A stretch of DNA of 12,899 bases from Thiobacillaceae bacterium (GCA_024643305.1 JAHENE010000032.1:1-12899), one strand, 5' to 3'. Counted from the stretch's first letter, positions 1 to 7,536 are shown. Notes: generated by a model from the sequence alone, not told the origin. Translations and numbers: made by a program.

Positions 1-1
1 C

Positions 2-160
2 ATACTGCAAGGAACGATCACTGACCATCGAAATGGAGTGGCTAAGGAGTATGGGCCGGGAGTGGGCTGGCCGGAGGATAAGAACACCACACACTGGCTT
101 GAGAATAGAGGAGCAACGCCGGCGGTGGAGATCTCGGTCGATATAGTCAGGCAACAGTAA
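2..160 (+). CDS. C-terminal fragment of an unrecognised protein (truncated by window edge)
   Basis: An open frame enters from the left edge and runs 52 codons to a TAA at 158-160. The visible tail is hydrophilic and mixed, with a Gly/Pro/Trp-rich stretch (YGPGVGWPEDKN) and then WLENRGATP and VEISVDIV, and looks like the end of a folded domain. I do not recognise the family. Its codons include AGA, AGG, ATA and GGA, which are uncommon in the core genes to the right, so the segment may be acquired. It ends 29 nt before the attC-like site at 190-268, which is the layout expected of an integron gene cassette (ORF, then recombination site). The start lies outside the window. It could also be a chance open frame. 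Confidence 0.4.
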   Translation: MLQGTITDHRNGVAKEYGPGVGWPEDKNTTHWLENRGATPAVEISVDIVRQQ

Positions 161-189
161 GTTGAGGTCCGACATTTACCTTTGACGCC

Positions 190-268
190 GCCTGACAACG
201 CGCTGCAGGGGGCTCGTCGTCAGTCGCTGCGCTCCTTGCTCCTCGCCACTGAGCTTGAATCGTTAACC
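190..268 (+). mobile_element. Degenerate attC-like integron recombination site
   Basis: The left end, GCCTGAC (190-196) followed by AACG, differs at one base from the attC R'' consensus RYYYAAC. The right end, GTTAACC (262-268), differs at one base from the R' consensus GTTRRRY. Inside, GCTGCAG (202-208) pairs with CTGAGC (249-254) except for one unpaired G. Such an extrahelical base is characteristic of attC L''/L' arms. Total length of about 79 bp is within the normal attC range, and the site follows an ORF end as in a cassette. The imperfect boxes suggest decay. No integrase gene or second attC is visible, so this rests on pattern only. Confidence 0.45.
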
Positions 269-344
269 ACTGGAGAAGGCCCTGACCTGGACGCGGGACG
301 AAGGCTATTCCCACCTCAAGGTCGATGACGGCGAGGTAAACCCA

Positions 345-548
345 ATGACATTCAAGCGCACGCCGATACTCGTTGCCGATGGCTCATTTGACGCCAGTCC
401 CGTTCTGCGGCTGTTCCTGACCGTTAGGAACGCGCTGCCCGAGGAGATATTGGCGTTCGTGGGGAAGCGTATTCGGCGCTACCCGGAAGAAACCACGCAG
501 AACGCCTGGCCCGCTCTCGCAGTTACGCTAGCAGCCCTGCCCGTATAA
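345..548 (+). CDS. Hypothetical short ORF upstream of mpl
   Basis: This is a 67-codon ORF from ATG at 345. The frame stays open further upstream to a TAA at 264-266, and that extension (for example KALTWTRDEGYSHLKVDDG) also looks protein-like. The true start may therefore be a CTG at 270, or an ATG lost by mutation just after the attC-like site. The product is mixed alpha/beta in character with no transmembrane segment, and I do not recognise a family. The stop codon TAA (546-548) lies within the TATAAT box of the presumed mpl promoter. It could be a cassette gene, a decayed gene remnant, or not translated at all. Between 161 and 344 I see nothing else besides the attC-like site. Confidence 0.3.
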   Translation: MTFKRTPILVADGSFDASPVLRLFLTVRNALPEEILAFVGKRIRRYPEETTQNAWPALAVTLAALPV

Positions 549-549
549 T
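544..549 (+). promoter_or_regulatory. -10 box (TATAAT) of the likely mpl promoter
   Basis: A perfect TATAAT sits 27 bp before the mpl ATG at 576, predicting transcription start near 556 and a leader of about 20 nt. No convincing -35 is found at 15-18 bp spacing (the best, TTACGC at 523-528, is poor), and there is no extended -10 TG. The leader is pyrimidine-rich with no Shine-Dalgarno sequence. Confidence 0.4.
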
Positions 550-575
550 TGCGGTTTTCAGCTTTTCCGCTTTTT

Positions 576-1952
576 ATGCATATCCACATCCTGGGCATTT
601 GCGGCACTTTCATGGGCGGCATTGCCGCCATCGCCCGCGAGGCGGGGCACACCGTCACCGGCTGCGACGCCAACGTGTATCCGCCCATGTCGGACCAGTT
701 GCACGCGCTGGGCATTGACCTGATCGAGGGTTTTGACGCCGACCAGACCAAGCTGAACCCGGATATCTATGTCGTCGGCAATATGGTGTCGCGCGGCAAG
801 CAGCCGCTGATGGAGGAAATCCTCAACCGCGGCCTGCCCTACACCTCCGGTCCACAGTGGCTGGCCGAAAATGTACTGCGTGATAAATGGGTGCTAGGCG
901 TGGCCGGCACCCACGGCAAGACCACCACGGCTTCGATGCTGGCCTGGATTCTGGAACACGCCGGCATGAAGCCCGGTTTTCTGATTGGCGGCGTGCCGTC
1001 GAATTTTACGGTTTCCGCCCGTCTGGGCGAGACGCCATTTTTCGTGATCGAGGCGGACGAATACGACACCGCTTTTTTCGACAAGCGTTCCAAGTTCGTG
1101 CACTACCGCCCGCGCACCGCGATCCTGAACAATCTGGAATTCGACCACGCCGACATCTTTGCCGACCTTGCCGCCATCGAAACCCAGTTCCATCATCTGG
1201 TGCGCACCGTGCCGGGCAATGGCCTGCTGGTCGTCAACAGCGCGGAAGAAAGCCTGCGAAGAGTTTTGGAACGCGGCTGCTGGTCGCCGGTTGAGCAGTT
1301 CGGTTCCAGCGGCTGGGCAGCCAAGGGCGGCGACAGCGACTTCGAAGTGTTACTCGACGGCAAGAAGCAGGGCCGCGTGAAATGGGAACTGCTGGGTGAG
1401 CACAACCGCATGAACGCGCTTTCCGCCATTGCTGCCGCGCGTCATGCAGGTGTCGCCCCATCCGTCGCCTGCGAGGCACTAGGGCTGTTCAAGAATGTGA
1501 AACGCCGCATGGAGGTGAAAGGCGTGGTGAATGGGGTCACGGTGTATGACGACTTCGCCCACCATCCCACTGCCATCGAAACCACAGTTGCCGGGCTGCG
1601 CGCAAAAGTCGGCAAGAAAGCGCGCATCATCGCCGTGCTGGAACCGCGTTCCAACACCATGAAAATGGGCACGCTGAAAAACCAGTTGCCCGATAGCTTG
1701 AAAGGTGTGGATGAGATTTTCGTCTACACCCATGACCTGGGCTGGGATGCGCGCTCGGTGTTCAGCCACCAACATGTGAAGGCCCATCTGCACGAGAACC
1801 TCACGCGCCTGGTCAATGCCGTGGTGCGTGAAGCACACACCGGCGACCATGTCCTGGTCATGAGCAACGGCGCCTTCGGCGGCATCCACCAGAAACTGCT
1901 GGATGCACTGGCCCCGCTGCCGAAGACTTCGCTTTACGGTGAGTGGCACTAA
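576..1952 (+). CDS. mpl: UDP-N-acetylmuramate:L-alanyl-gamma-D-glutamyl-meso-diaminopimelate ligase (Mpl)
   Basis: Mpl is the cytoplasmic ATP-dependent ligase of murein recycling. It joins the recovered tripeptide L-Ala-gamma-D-Glu-mDAP to UDP-MurNAc, so that old wall peptides re-enter peptidoglycan synthesis. The protein is 458 aa, close to the 457 aa of E. coli Mpl. It opens with the family N-terminus MHIHILGICGTFMGG. The ATP-binding loop GTHGKTT is at residues 111-117. Mur-ligase central motifs EADEYD (159-164) and NNLEFDHADIF (185-195) follow, then GEHNRMNALSA (274-284) and YDDFAHHP (324-331) at the start of the C-terminal domain. I chose ATG 576 over the in-frame TTG at 549 because it matches the family N-terminus and leaves the TATAAT box upstream. 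It heads a five-gene same-strand block, and the next gene begins 4 nt after its stop. Confidence 0.97.
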   Translation: MHIHILGICGTFMGGIAAIAREAGHTVTGCDANVYPPMSDQLHALGIDLIEGFDADQTKLNPDIYVVGNMVSRGKQPLMEEILNRGLPYTSGPQWLAENVLRDKWVLGVAGTHGKTTTASMLAWILEHAGMKPGFLIGGVPSNFTVSARLGETPFFVIEADEYDTAFFDKRSKFVHYRPRTAILNNLEFDHADIFADLAAIETQFHHLVRTVPGNGLLVVNSAEESLRRVLERGCWSPVEQFGSSGWAAKGGDSDFEVLLDGKKQGRVKWELLGEHNRMNALSAIAAARHAGVAPSVACEALGLFKNVKRRMEVKGVVNGVTVYDDFAHHPTAIETTVAGLRAKVGKKARIIAVLEPRSNTMKMGTLKNQLPDSLKGVDEIFVYTHDLGWDARSVFSHQHVKAHLHENLTRLVNAVVREAHTGDHVLVMSNGAFGGIHQKLLDALAPLPKTSLYGEWH

Positions 1953-1956
1953 CTTC

Positions 1957-3426
1957 ATGGCGGATTTTTCCCAGGACCTGAACATGCTGATCGACTCCAG
2001 ATTTCCCATTCTGGTGAGCGAGACGTATGAAGAGCCGCGCCTGATGGATCTGGTCAAATCCACGTGTGTGCAGCGCGACATCCCCCTGTTCGTCTGGAGC
2101 CACGCCACGGGCTTGCGGCGGCACACCGAAAAGAGCGCCATCTACAACACCAGCGAATTCACTGATGCGCTCAAGCATGTCGATGCCACGCCCCAGAACG
2201 GCCTGTATGTTTTTCTGGATGCGCATCCATTTTTCAACGACCCGCTGAATATCCGGTTGATACGTGAAATCACCTTCGACCATTACCGTCGCGATCGCAC
2301 CTTGCTGTTTGTCAGCCCGGCGCTCACCCTTCCACCCGAACTGGCACGCGATTCAGCAAGGCTCAACCTGCCCGGCATCAGCGCCGATCGCGTGCGCGCG
2401 CTGCTCAAGGACGAACTGGATGCCTGGCAGCGGCAGCATTCCCAGGCAGTGCTGATAAACCGCGACATCCTGCCCTTGCTGGTCAACCAGCTTACCGGTC
2501 TGGGTGAGGGCGAGGCCCTCCGTCTTATCCGGCAGTCGATCCGCATCGATGGCGAACTCAACATCCAGGATTTGCAGCGCATCACCAAATTCAAACAGGA
2601 ACAGCAAAGCACCCTGCTGGAAATGATCCCGCCCGATGTGGTGCTGGACAACGTGGGCGGATTCACCCGTCTGAAATCCTGGCTCAAACAAAGGCAAGCC
2701 GTTTTTCACAACCCTTCGCTTGCGCCCGGACTGCCCCTGCCCAAGGGCATCTTGCTGCTGGGTGTGCAGGGTGCCGGAAAAAGCCTGCTTGCCAAGGCCA
2801 TGGCCGGCAGCTGGCAGCTGCCTTTGCTGCGCCTGGACTTCAGCACCCTGTACAACAAATACATCGGCGAAACGGAAAAAAACCTGCGGCTGACGCTGAT
2901 GGAAGCCGAACGCATGGCGCCCTGCCTGCTGTGGATGGACGAGATCGAGAAAGGCCTCGGCGTCAGCGATTCGGATGATGGCGTGTCGCGGCGCCTGATC
3001 GGCACGGTGCTGACCTGGATGAGTGAACACAAGTCACCAGTATTTCTGGTGGCAACCGCCAACGACATCAGCAAACTGCCGCCCGAACTGCTGCGCAAGG
3101 GACGTTTCGACGAGCTGTTCTTTGTTGACTTGCCCGGCAACGCCATACGCCAGCAAATTTTCAGCATTCATCTGGAGAAACGCCATCTCACGCCTTCCGC
3201 ATTTCAGCTTGAAACGCTCGCCGCACTGAGCGAGGGCTTTTCCGGCGCGGAAATCGAACAGGCCATTATTTCGGCCATGTATGCTGCGCTATCAGATGGT
3301 AAAGAGATTGTCCAACCCTACATTGAAAACGAATTGACGCAAACCCGCCCGCTTTCCGTAATCCGGTCAGAAGATTTCCGGAGCTTGCGCCAATGGGCAG
3401 ACCAGCGTTGCGTGATGGTTGATTAG
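1957..3426 (+). CDS. Ycf46-like AAA+ ATPase
   Basis: This is a 489-aa single-AAA+ protein resembling the Ycf46 family of cyanobacteria, plastids and many proteobacteria. The N-terminal half (about 1-235) opens with LNMLIDSRFPILVSETYEEP, typical of Ycf46-type proteins. The AAA+ core has Walker A GVQGAGKS (269-276), Walker B LLWMDEIE (324-331) and sensor 1 ATAND (367-371). Arginine-finger candidates are R380 and R383 in LLRKGRFDE. The GFSGAEIEQ segment (427-435) has Ala where sensor-2 Arg would be, as in the FtsH/classical AAA clade. It is probably an oligomeric cytoplasmic remodelling ATPase with unknown substrate. Ycf46 has been linked to inorganic carbon use in cyanobacteria, but that role cannot be assumed here. 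ATG 1957 lies 4 nt after the mpl stop, with a weak GGTGAG (1939-1944) upstream. Confidence 0.88.
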   Translation: MADFSQDLNMLIDSRFPILVSETYEEPRLMDLVKSTCVQRDIPLFVWSHATGLRRHTEKSAIYNTSEFTDALKHVDATPQNGLYVFLDAHPFFNDPLNIRLIREITFDHYRRDRTLLFVSPALTLPPELARDSARLNLPGISADRVRALLKDELDAWQRQHSQAVLINRDILPLLVNQLTGLGEGEALRLIRQSIRIDGELNIQDLQRITKFKQEQQSTLLEMIPPDVVLDNVGGFTRLKSWLKQRQAVFHNPSLAPGLPLPKGILLLGVQGAGKSLLAKAMAGSWQLPLLRLDFSTLYNKYIGETEKNLRLTLMEAERMAPCLLWMDEIEKGLGVSDSDDGVSRRLIGTVLTWMSEHKSPVFLVATANDISKLPPELLRKGRFDELFFVDLPGNAIRQQIFSIHLEKRHLTPSAFQLETLAALSEGFSGAEIEQAIISAMYAALSDGKEIVQPYIENELTQTRPLSVIRSEDFRSLRQWADQRCVMVD

Positions 3427-3428
3427 AT

Positions 3429-3983
3429 ATGTTGCTATATATACATGGTTTCAATTCCACCTCCGGTTCCGGCAAGGCGCAGGAGTTGAAGAAATGGCTG
3501 GAAGCACAGGAGCGCGGTAGCGAATGGGCCTGCCCGGATCTGCCGCACCAGCCCGCCGCCGCCATTGCCGATCTGTCACGCGTGATCGAGTCTGCGAAAA
3601 CGCCGGTCAAGCTGATCGGCTCTTCGCTTGGCGGTTTTTATGCTACGGTGCTGGCCGCGCGCTACGGACTTCGCGCAGTGCTCATCAACCCGGCAGTGCG
3701 CCCGCAACTGCTGTTACGCGAGGCACTGGGCCCGCAAAAGAACTGGCACACCGGAGAGGAATACGATTTCACCCAGTCGCATCTGAACGCACTGGCCGCC
3801 ATGGACGAACCGGTACCGGCACAGCCCACCAATCTGCTGCTGATGGTGGAAACCGGCGACGAAGTGCTGGATTTCAAGGATGCAGTAGCGTACTACCGCG
3901 ATTGTCACCAGATTGTTTTGCAGGGCGGCGACCATGGGTTCAGCCGCTTTTCCGACCTGCTTCCATTTATTGATGCTTTTTAA
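3429..3983 (+). CDS. YqiA-like alpha/beta-hydrolase (esterase)
   Basis: This is a 184-aa single-domain alpha/beta hydrolase of the YqiA/YcfP type. The N-terminus MLLYIHGFNSTSGSGKAQEL carries the first core strand followed by the oxyanion-region HGF motif. The nucleophile elbow is GSSLGG (64-69) with Ser66. The acid is probably Asp144 in ETGDEVLD, and the catalytic His is His169 in GGDHGF. Length matches E. coli YqiA (about 193 aa), which hydrolyses short acyl esters in vitro. The physiological substrate is unknown. There is no signal peptide, so it is cytoplasmic. The ATG lies 2 nt after the stop of the AAA+ gene, implying translational coupling. Confidence 0.9.
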   Translation: MLLYIHGFNSTSGSGKAQELKKWLEAQERGSEWACPDLPHQPAAAIADLSRVIESAKTPVKLIGSSLGGFYATVLAARYGLRAVLINPAVRPQLLLREALGPQKNWHTGEEYDFTQSHLNALAAMDEPVPAQPTNLLLMVETGDEVLDFKDAVAYYRDCHQIVLQGGDHGFSRFSDLLPFIDAF

Positions 3984-3995
3984 TTACAGGCAAAA

Positions 3996-4022
3996 GGTAA
4001 AGGTTAGCTCCTCCCTTTTACC
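3996..4022 (+). other. Imperfect intergenic inverted repeat before the RNase gene
   Basis: GGTAAAGG (3996-4003) and CCTTTTACC (4014-4022) can pair with one bulged T around a 10-nt loop, inside the 57-nt gap between the hydrolase and RNase genes. No U-run follows, so it does not look like an intrinsic terminator. It might be an RNA processing or stability element, or chance. Confidence 0.25.
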
Positions 4023-4040
4023 CTCACCGTGACCTGAATA

Positions 4041-5894
4041 ATGTTTGTTTTTTACGAAGAAGACGGCCAGTTCAAGGCTGGCCGCATCATGGCCGACAAC
4101 GATGCCTCGCTGCAGGTGGAAGCCCCCTCTGGCAAGCGCTCCAAAATCAAGTCGGACCGCGTGTTCCTGCGTTTTGCCTCGCCAGAACCCACCGCTTTCA
4201 TGGATGCTGCGCACAAGGTGCGCGATGAGGCCGATGCTGATTTCCTGTGGGAAGCTGCAGGCACTGAGGAGTTCGACTACCAGCAATTGGCGAAGGAATA
4301 TTTCGGCCAGGAACCGCAGACACATGAATTTGCCGGGATTCTGATGCGCCTGCATGAAGCGCCCATGCATTTCTACAAGAAGGGGCGCGGCCGCTACAAG
4401 CCGGCGCCTGCAGAGAACCTCGCCGCCGCCAAGGCCAGCGTCATCAAGAAAGCCCGTGAAACTGAACAGATAGAAAACTGGAAGAACGAACTCGTCGGCA
4501 ACAAATTGCCGGACTGGAATACCGACGTTTACCGGCTGCTGTTCAAGCCTGACAAGAACACCCTGCCATGGAAAGCGCTGGATGCCGCCTGCTCGGAAAC
4601 AGGCCTGTCTCCCCTGCACATGCTGAACAATTGCGGCGCGATTAGCGACACCGCGGCGTTGCACAACGCGCAATTCTTTATTGAATATTTTCCCAAAGGT
4701 ACCGGCTTTCCCGAGATCGCCGAACCCTTCGATCCGCCCGGCCTGCCGGAAGCCGCGGTGGCCGCGTTCAGCATCGACGACGCCGCAACCACTGAAATCG
4801 ATGATGCGTTTTCGGTGCAATGGCTTGAGGGCGGTGGTGCACGTGTCGGCATCCACATCGCCTGCCCAGCACTTGGCATACCACCGGGCTCGCAGCTCGA
4901 TGACATCGCGCGCGCGCGTTTGTCCACGGTGTATTTTCCCGGCGACAAGATCACCATGCTGCCGGATAGCGTCATCGGCCATTACACGCTGATCGCAGGC
5001 CAGCATTGCCCGGCCCTGTCCATGTATCTGGAGGTAGGCACCGACTTCAGCATCCGCGAAATGGAAACGCGACTGGAAGCAGTGCGCATCGCCGACAACC
5101 TGCGCCACGAAACCCTGGACGTGCAATTCAACGAAGACACGATCGGAACCGCTACGGACTACGCCTACCGGCGCGAGCTGGAATGGCTTTGGGGCTTTGC
5201 TTCCACATTGGAGGCCGCGCGCGGTGCCGCCAACCAGACCAACCGCCAGGACTACAATTTCAAGATTGAAAACGGCCATGTGGACATCATCCCGCGCAAA
5301 CGCGGCAGCCCCATCGACAAAGTGGTGGCCGAGCTGATGATTCTGGCCAACAGCCGCTGGGGCACATGGCTCAAGGACAAGGGTATTCCTGGCGTATTCC
5401 GCAACCAGAGTATGGGCAAGACGCGCCTCGCCACCCAGCCCGGCATCCATCAGGGCCTGGGCGTTGAAAACTATGCGTGGTCGAGTTCGCCGCTGCGGCG
5501 CTACGTTGATCTGCTCAACCAGCGCCAGATTCTCAGTCTGGTTCAGGATGAGGCGCCGCCCTACGGGCCTCGTAACGATTTTCTGTTTGCTGCCGTGCGC
5601 GACTTTGAACTCACTTATGATGCCTACGCTGAATTCCAGCGGCGCATGGAACGCTACTGGTGCCTGCGCTGGCTGTTGCAGGAAAACGTGACGGAAATTT
5701 CCGCCAAAGTCATCCGCGACGACCTTGCGCGCCTGCACGGTCTGCCGCTGGTGGTGAAGGCACCTTCGCTGCCAGCGGGGTTGGCGGCGGATACGGTGGT
5801 GCGCTTCGCGCTTTCAAATGTCGACCCGCTAACGCTTGAACTGCATGCGGAATATGCTGGTCTGATGGAGCCAGCTTCCGTAGAATCAAGTTAA
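4041..5894 (+). CDS. RNB-domain 3'-5' exoribonuclease (RNase II/R family, non-canonical architecture)
   Basis: This 617-aa protein belongs to the RNase II/R family, processive hydrolytic 3'-5' exonucleases of single-stranded RNA. The N-terminus (about 1-45) is a small beta-rich domain rather than the usual pair of cold-shock domains. Residues 50-230 are a helical, basic linker. The RNB core starts near 238 with the metal-binding motif SIDDAATTEIDDA (244-256). Asp246, Asp254 and Asp255 align with E. coli RNase II Asp201, Asp209 and Asp210, and Glu252 replaces Asp207. The conserved block YAWSSSPLRRYVDL (478-491) supplies the RNA-binding arginines. The C-terminus (about 565-610) is short, without a recognisable full S1 domain. 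It is therefore neither canonical rnb nor rnr but an 'RNB domain ribonuclease' of the betaproteobacterial type. A weakly supported Shine-Dalgarno precedes ATG 4041. The next gene starts 14 nt after the stop. Confidence 0.92.
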   Translation: MFVFYEEDGQFKAGRIMADNDASLQVEAPSGKRSKIKSDRVFLRFASPEPTAFMDAAHKVRDEADADFLWEAAGTEEFDYQQLAKEYFGQEPQTHEFAGILMRLHEAPMHFYKKGRGRYKPAPAENLAAAKASVIKKARETEQIENWKNELVGNKLPDWNTDVYRLLFKPDKNTLPWKALDAACSETGLSPLHMLNNCGAISDTAALHNAQFFIEYFPKGTGFPEIAEPFDPPGLPEAAVAAFSIDDAATTEIDDAFSVQWLEGGGARVGIHIACPALGIPPGSQLDDIARARLSTVYFPGDKITMLPDSVIGHYTLIAGQHCPALSMYLEVGTDFSIREMETRLEAVRIADNLRHETLDVQFNEDTIGTATDYAYRRELEWLWGFASTLEAARGAANQTNRQDYNFKIENGHVDIIPRKRGSPIDKVVAELMILANSRWGTWLKDKGIPGVFRNQSMGKTRLATQPGIHQGLGVENYAWSSSPLRRYVDLLNQRQILSLVQDEAPPYGPRNDFLFAAVRDFELTYDAYAEFQRRMERYWCLRWLLQENVTEISAKVIRDDLARLHGLPLVVKAPSLPAGLAADTVVRFALSNVDPLTLELHAEYAGLMEPASVESS

Positions 5895-5908
5895 TCTTTT
5901 ACCAAGAC

Positions 5909-6787
5909 ATGCAGACAGCCATCCCGCCTCATCAGCTAGCCGCACCCAGCGAACGCGATATGCGTATCGCGCTGGCGCTGATGATCTCGTTTGCGCTGCA
6001 CGGTATCGTCATGTCTACCGAGTTCACGCTGGTCAACCCAAAACATTTTGAAGACCTGAACACGCCGATGGAAATCGTGCTGGTCAACGCAAAAACCCGC
6101 GAGGCCCCCCTCAAACCCGATGTGCTGGCCCAGCATGATTTGGCCGGGGGCGGCAATGTCGATGAAGAACGCCACGCAAAAAGTCCCCTGCCATTCAGGC
6201 ATACAGACTCTGAAACCAGCGCCGAAGCCGTTCAGGCACGGGTCAAACAACTCGAGGAGCAAGCTCGCCAGTTGATGACCCAGCTCAAGGCCGACAACTC
6301 TGTCGACAGCCCAACAAAGAGCTCGCCGCGAAGGCAGGTGGAGTCATCAGACCTGATGCAACAGGCCTCGGAAGCCGCCAAACTGCAAGCGCAGATTTCC
6401 CGGGATTACGACGAATATCAAAAACGCCCGCGGCGCGAATTCGTCGGCGCCAATGCCAGAAGCTATGTATTTGCCCGCTATGTTGAAGACTGGGTGAGCA
6501 AGGTGGAGCGCATCGGTAATCTCAACTACCCTGATGCCGCGCGCCGGCAGGGCATTTATGGCAGCTTGCGGCTAACCGTTTCAATTTTTTCCGACGGCAA
6601 AATTGAAAAAATCGAAATCGACAAGACCTCCGGCTCGAAGTTGCTCGACCAGGCCGCCATCCGCATCGTGGACATGGCTGCGCCGTATGCGGCTTTTTCC
6701 AGGGAAATGAAGGAAAAAGCCGACATTCTCTCAATCACCCGCACCTGGACTTTCACCCGATCCGATCAGCTTGAGACCGCCGAATAA
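5909..6787 (+). CDS. TonB C-terminal domain protein with coiled coil
   Basis: This is a 292-aa inner-membrane-anchored periplasmic protein. One transmembrane segment at about 18-35 carries the TonB-type SxxxH motif (SFALH, 27-31), used in E. coli TonB to couple to ExbB/ExbD. The periplasmic linker is charged and predicted coiled coil (about 103-130, repeated again near 150-170) instead of the usual Pro-rich spacer. The C-terminal domain (about 187-287) has the TonB signature NYPDAARRQGIYG, then GSLRLTVSIFSDGKIEKIEI and the SGSKLLDQAA helix. It could energise a receptor encoded elsewhere, or have taken on an envelope role closer to TolA. Being downstream of mpl and the RNase, it is not obviously iron-linked. 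It converges on a second tonB with 6 nt between stops. No ExbB/ExbD is encoded nearby. Confidence 0.85.
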   Translation: MQTAIPPHQLAAPSERDMRIALALMISFALHGIVMSTEFTLVNPKHFEDLNTPMEIVLVNAKTREAPLKPDVLAQHDLAGGGNVDEERHAKSPLPFRHTDSETSAEAVQARVKQLEEQARQLMTQLKADNSVDSPTKSSPRRQVESSDLMQQASEAAKLQAQISRDYDEYQKRPRREFVGANARSYVFARYVEDWVSKVERIGNLNYPDAARRQGIYGSLRLTVSIFSDGKIEKIEIDKTSGSKLLDQAAIRIVDMAAPYAAFSREMKEKADILSITRTWTFTRSDQLETAE

Positions 6788-6793
6788 GCTGGC

Positions 6794-7468
6794 CTAATCC
6801 GCGTGGCCATCGAGCCGGAAAGAAACCGGAATATCCACCCAAGCACGTACCGCCTCATCGCCACGTCTTGCCGGAACAAAACGCCAGGCCTTGACCGCCT
6901 GCATCGCCGCCTGATCAAGAATGTCGTGCCCGCTTCCCTGTTCAAGCGATAGCTGACTGCATGTCCCATCCGGGAGTATTTCTGCCCGCAGCAGCACGCG
7001 CCCTTCCAGTCTCTTTCTCCTTGCCGACAGCGGATAAGGCGGGCGCGGATTGGAAAGGTAGGCGGCACGCACATCGGGTGGAATCAGCGTTGGAGGCACA
7101 GGATTTGGCACGGCACTCGCAATCGTTACAGATTCCACCGTCTTTTGAGTAACAGGAGGCAGGCTCTGTACCGCAACATCCTGCGGAACAGACGAGTAGA
7201 CAGGTACAACAGGCAAACCTTGACTTGCTTCAAGCTGATGAGCTTCGTGCTTTTTGGCCGACACGGAATGCACACTGGGAGCCGGCACAGGCCTGCTTGG
7301 CGCAACGGCAGTAGGATTGGAGGAAGGTAGTTCCTTGATCAGGCGCACTTCCAGGACGGCAGGGGGGTTCGGCTTAATATCCGTCGCCACTGGCTGCATC
7401 CATGCCAGCACACCGCCATGCAGCAACAGCGAGCCGCCAATGGCCCACATCATCTTGCGTGATGCCAT
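6794..7468 (-). CDS. Energy transducer TonB (proline-rich)
   Basis: This is a classical TonB, 224 aa from the ATG at 7468. The N-terminal transmembrane anchor carries the SxxxH motif (SLLLH, 13-17), which contacts ExbB/ExbD and taps the proton motive force. A Pro/Val-rich periplasm-spanning linker follows (about 30-135). The C-terminal receptor-binding domain has RPPYPLSARRKRLEG, then GRVLLRAEILPDGTCSQLSL and LDQAAMQAVKAWRFVPARRG. It is the last gene of the operon with the receptor and PepSY genes, so it probably energises that receptor. The start is uncertain: an in-frame TTG at 7504 would add 12 residues (MNKVAVEVFHTP) and leave a 32-nt gap to the upstream gene. I prefer the ATG because it is a stronger start codon directly before the anchor. 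Neither start has a good ribosome binding site. The stop is TAG. Confidence 0.9.
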   Translation of the reverse strand: MASRKMMWAIGGSLLLHGGVLAWMQPVATDIKPNPPAVLEVRLIKELPSSNPTAVAPSRPVPAPSVHSVSAKKHEAHQLEASQGLPVVPVYSSVPQDVAVQSLPPVTQKTVESVTIASAVPNPVPPTLIPPDVRAAYLSNPRPPYPLSARRKRLEGRVLLRAEILPDGTCSQLSLEQGSGHDILDQAAMQAVKAWRFVPARRGDEAVRAWVDIPVSFRLDGHAD

Positions 7469-7536
7469 CGGCGTGTGAAAAACTTCAACCGCAACCTTAT
7501 TCAAGGTTCACAACTTTCATCAAAGCCGCCAGATGT

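Noticed and set aside
1..160. C-terminal end of an S41/tricorn-type protease (WLENRGATP resembles a family end motif)
   Set aside because: The resemblance covers only a few residues and lacks supporting context, so no function was assigned.
551..575. Terminator-like GCGG...CCGC hairpin with T-run just before mpl
   Set aside because: Only four base pairs with a 12-nt loop, and it lies in the presumed mpl leader. Too weak to call a terminator or attenuator.
1479..2141. Minus-strand open frame spanning the mpl/AAA+ junction
   Set aside because: It is antisense to two well-supported genes, has His/Gln/Arg-rich low-complexity composition and no family resemblance.
3984..5738. Long minus-strand open frame (584 codons) opposite the RNase gene
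   Set aside because: It is the antisense shadow of the RNB coding sequence. Its translation shows no recognisable motif, whereas the plus strand has a complete, conserved RNase domain.
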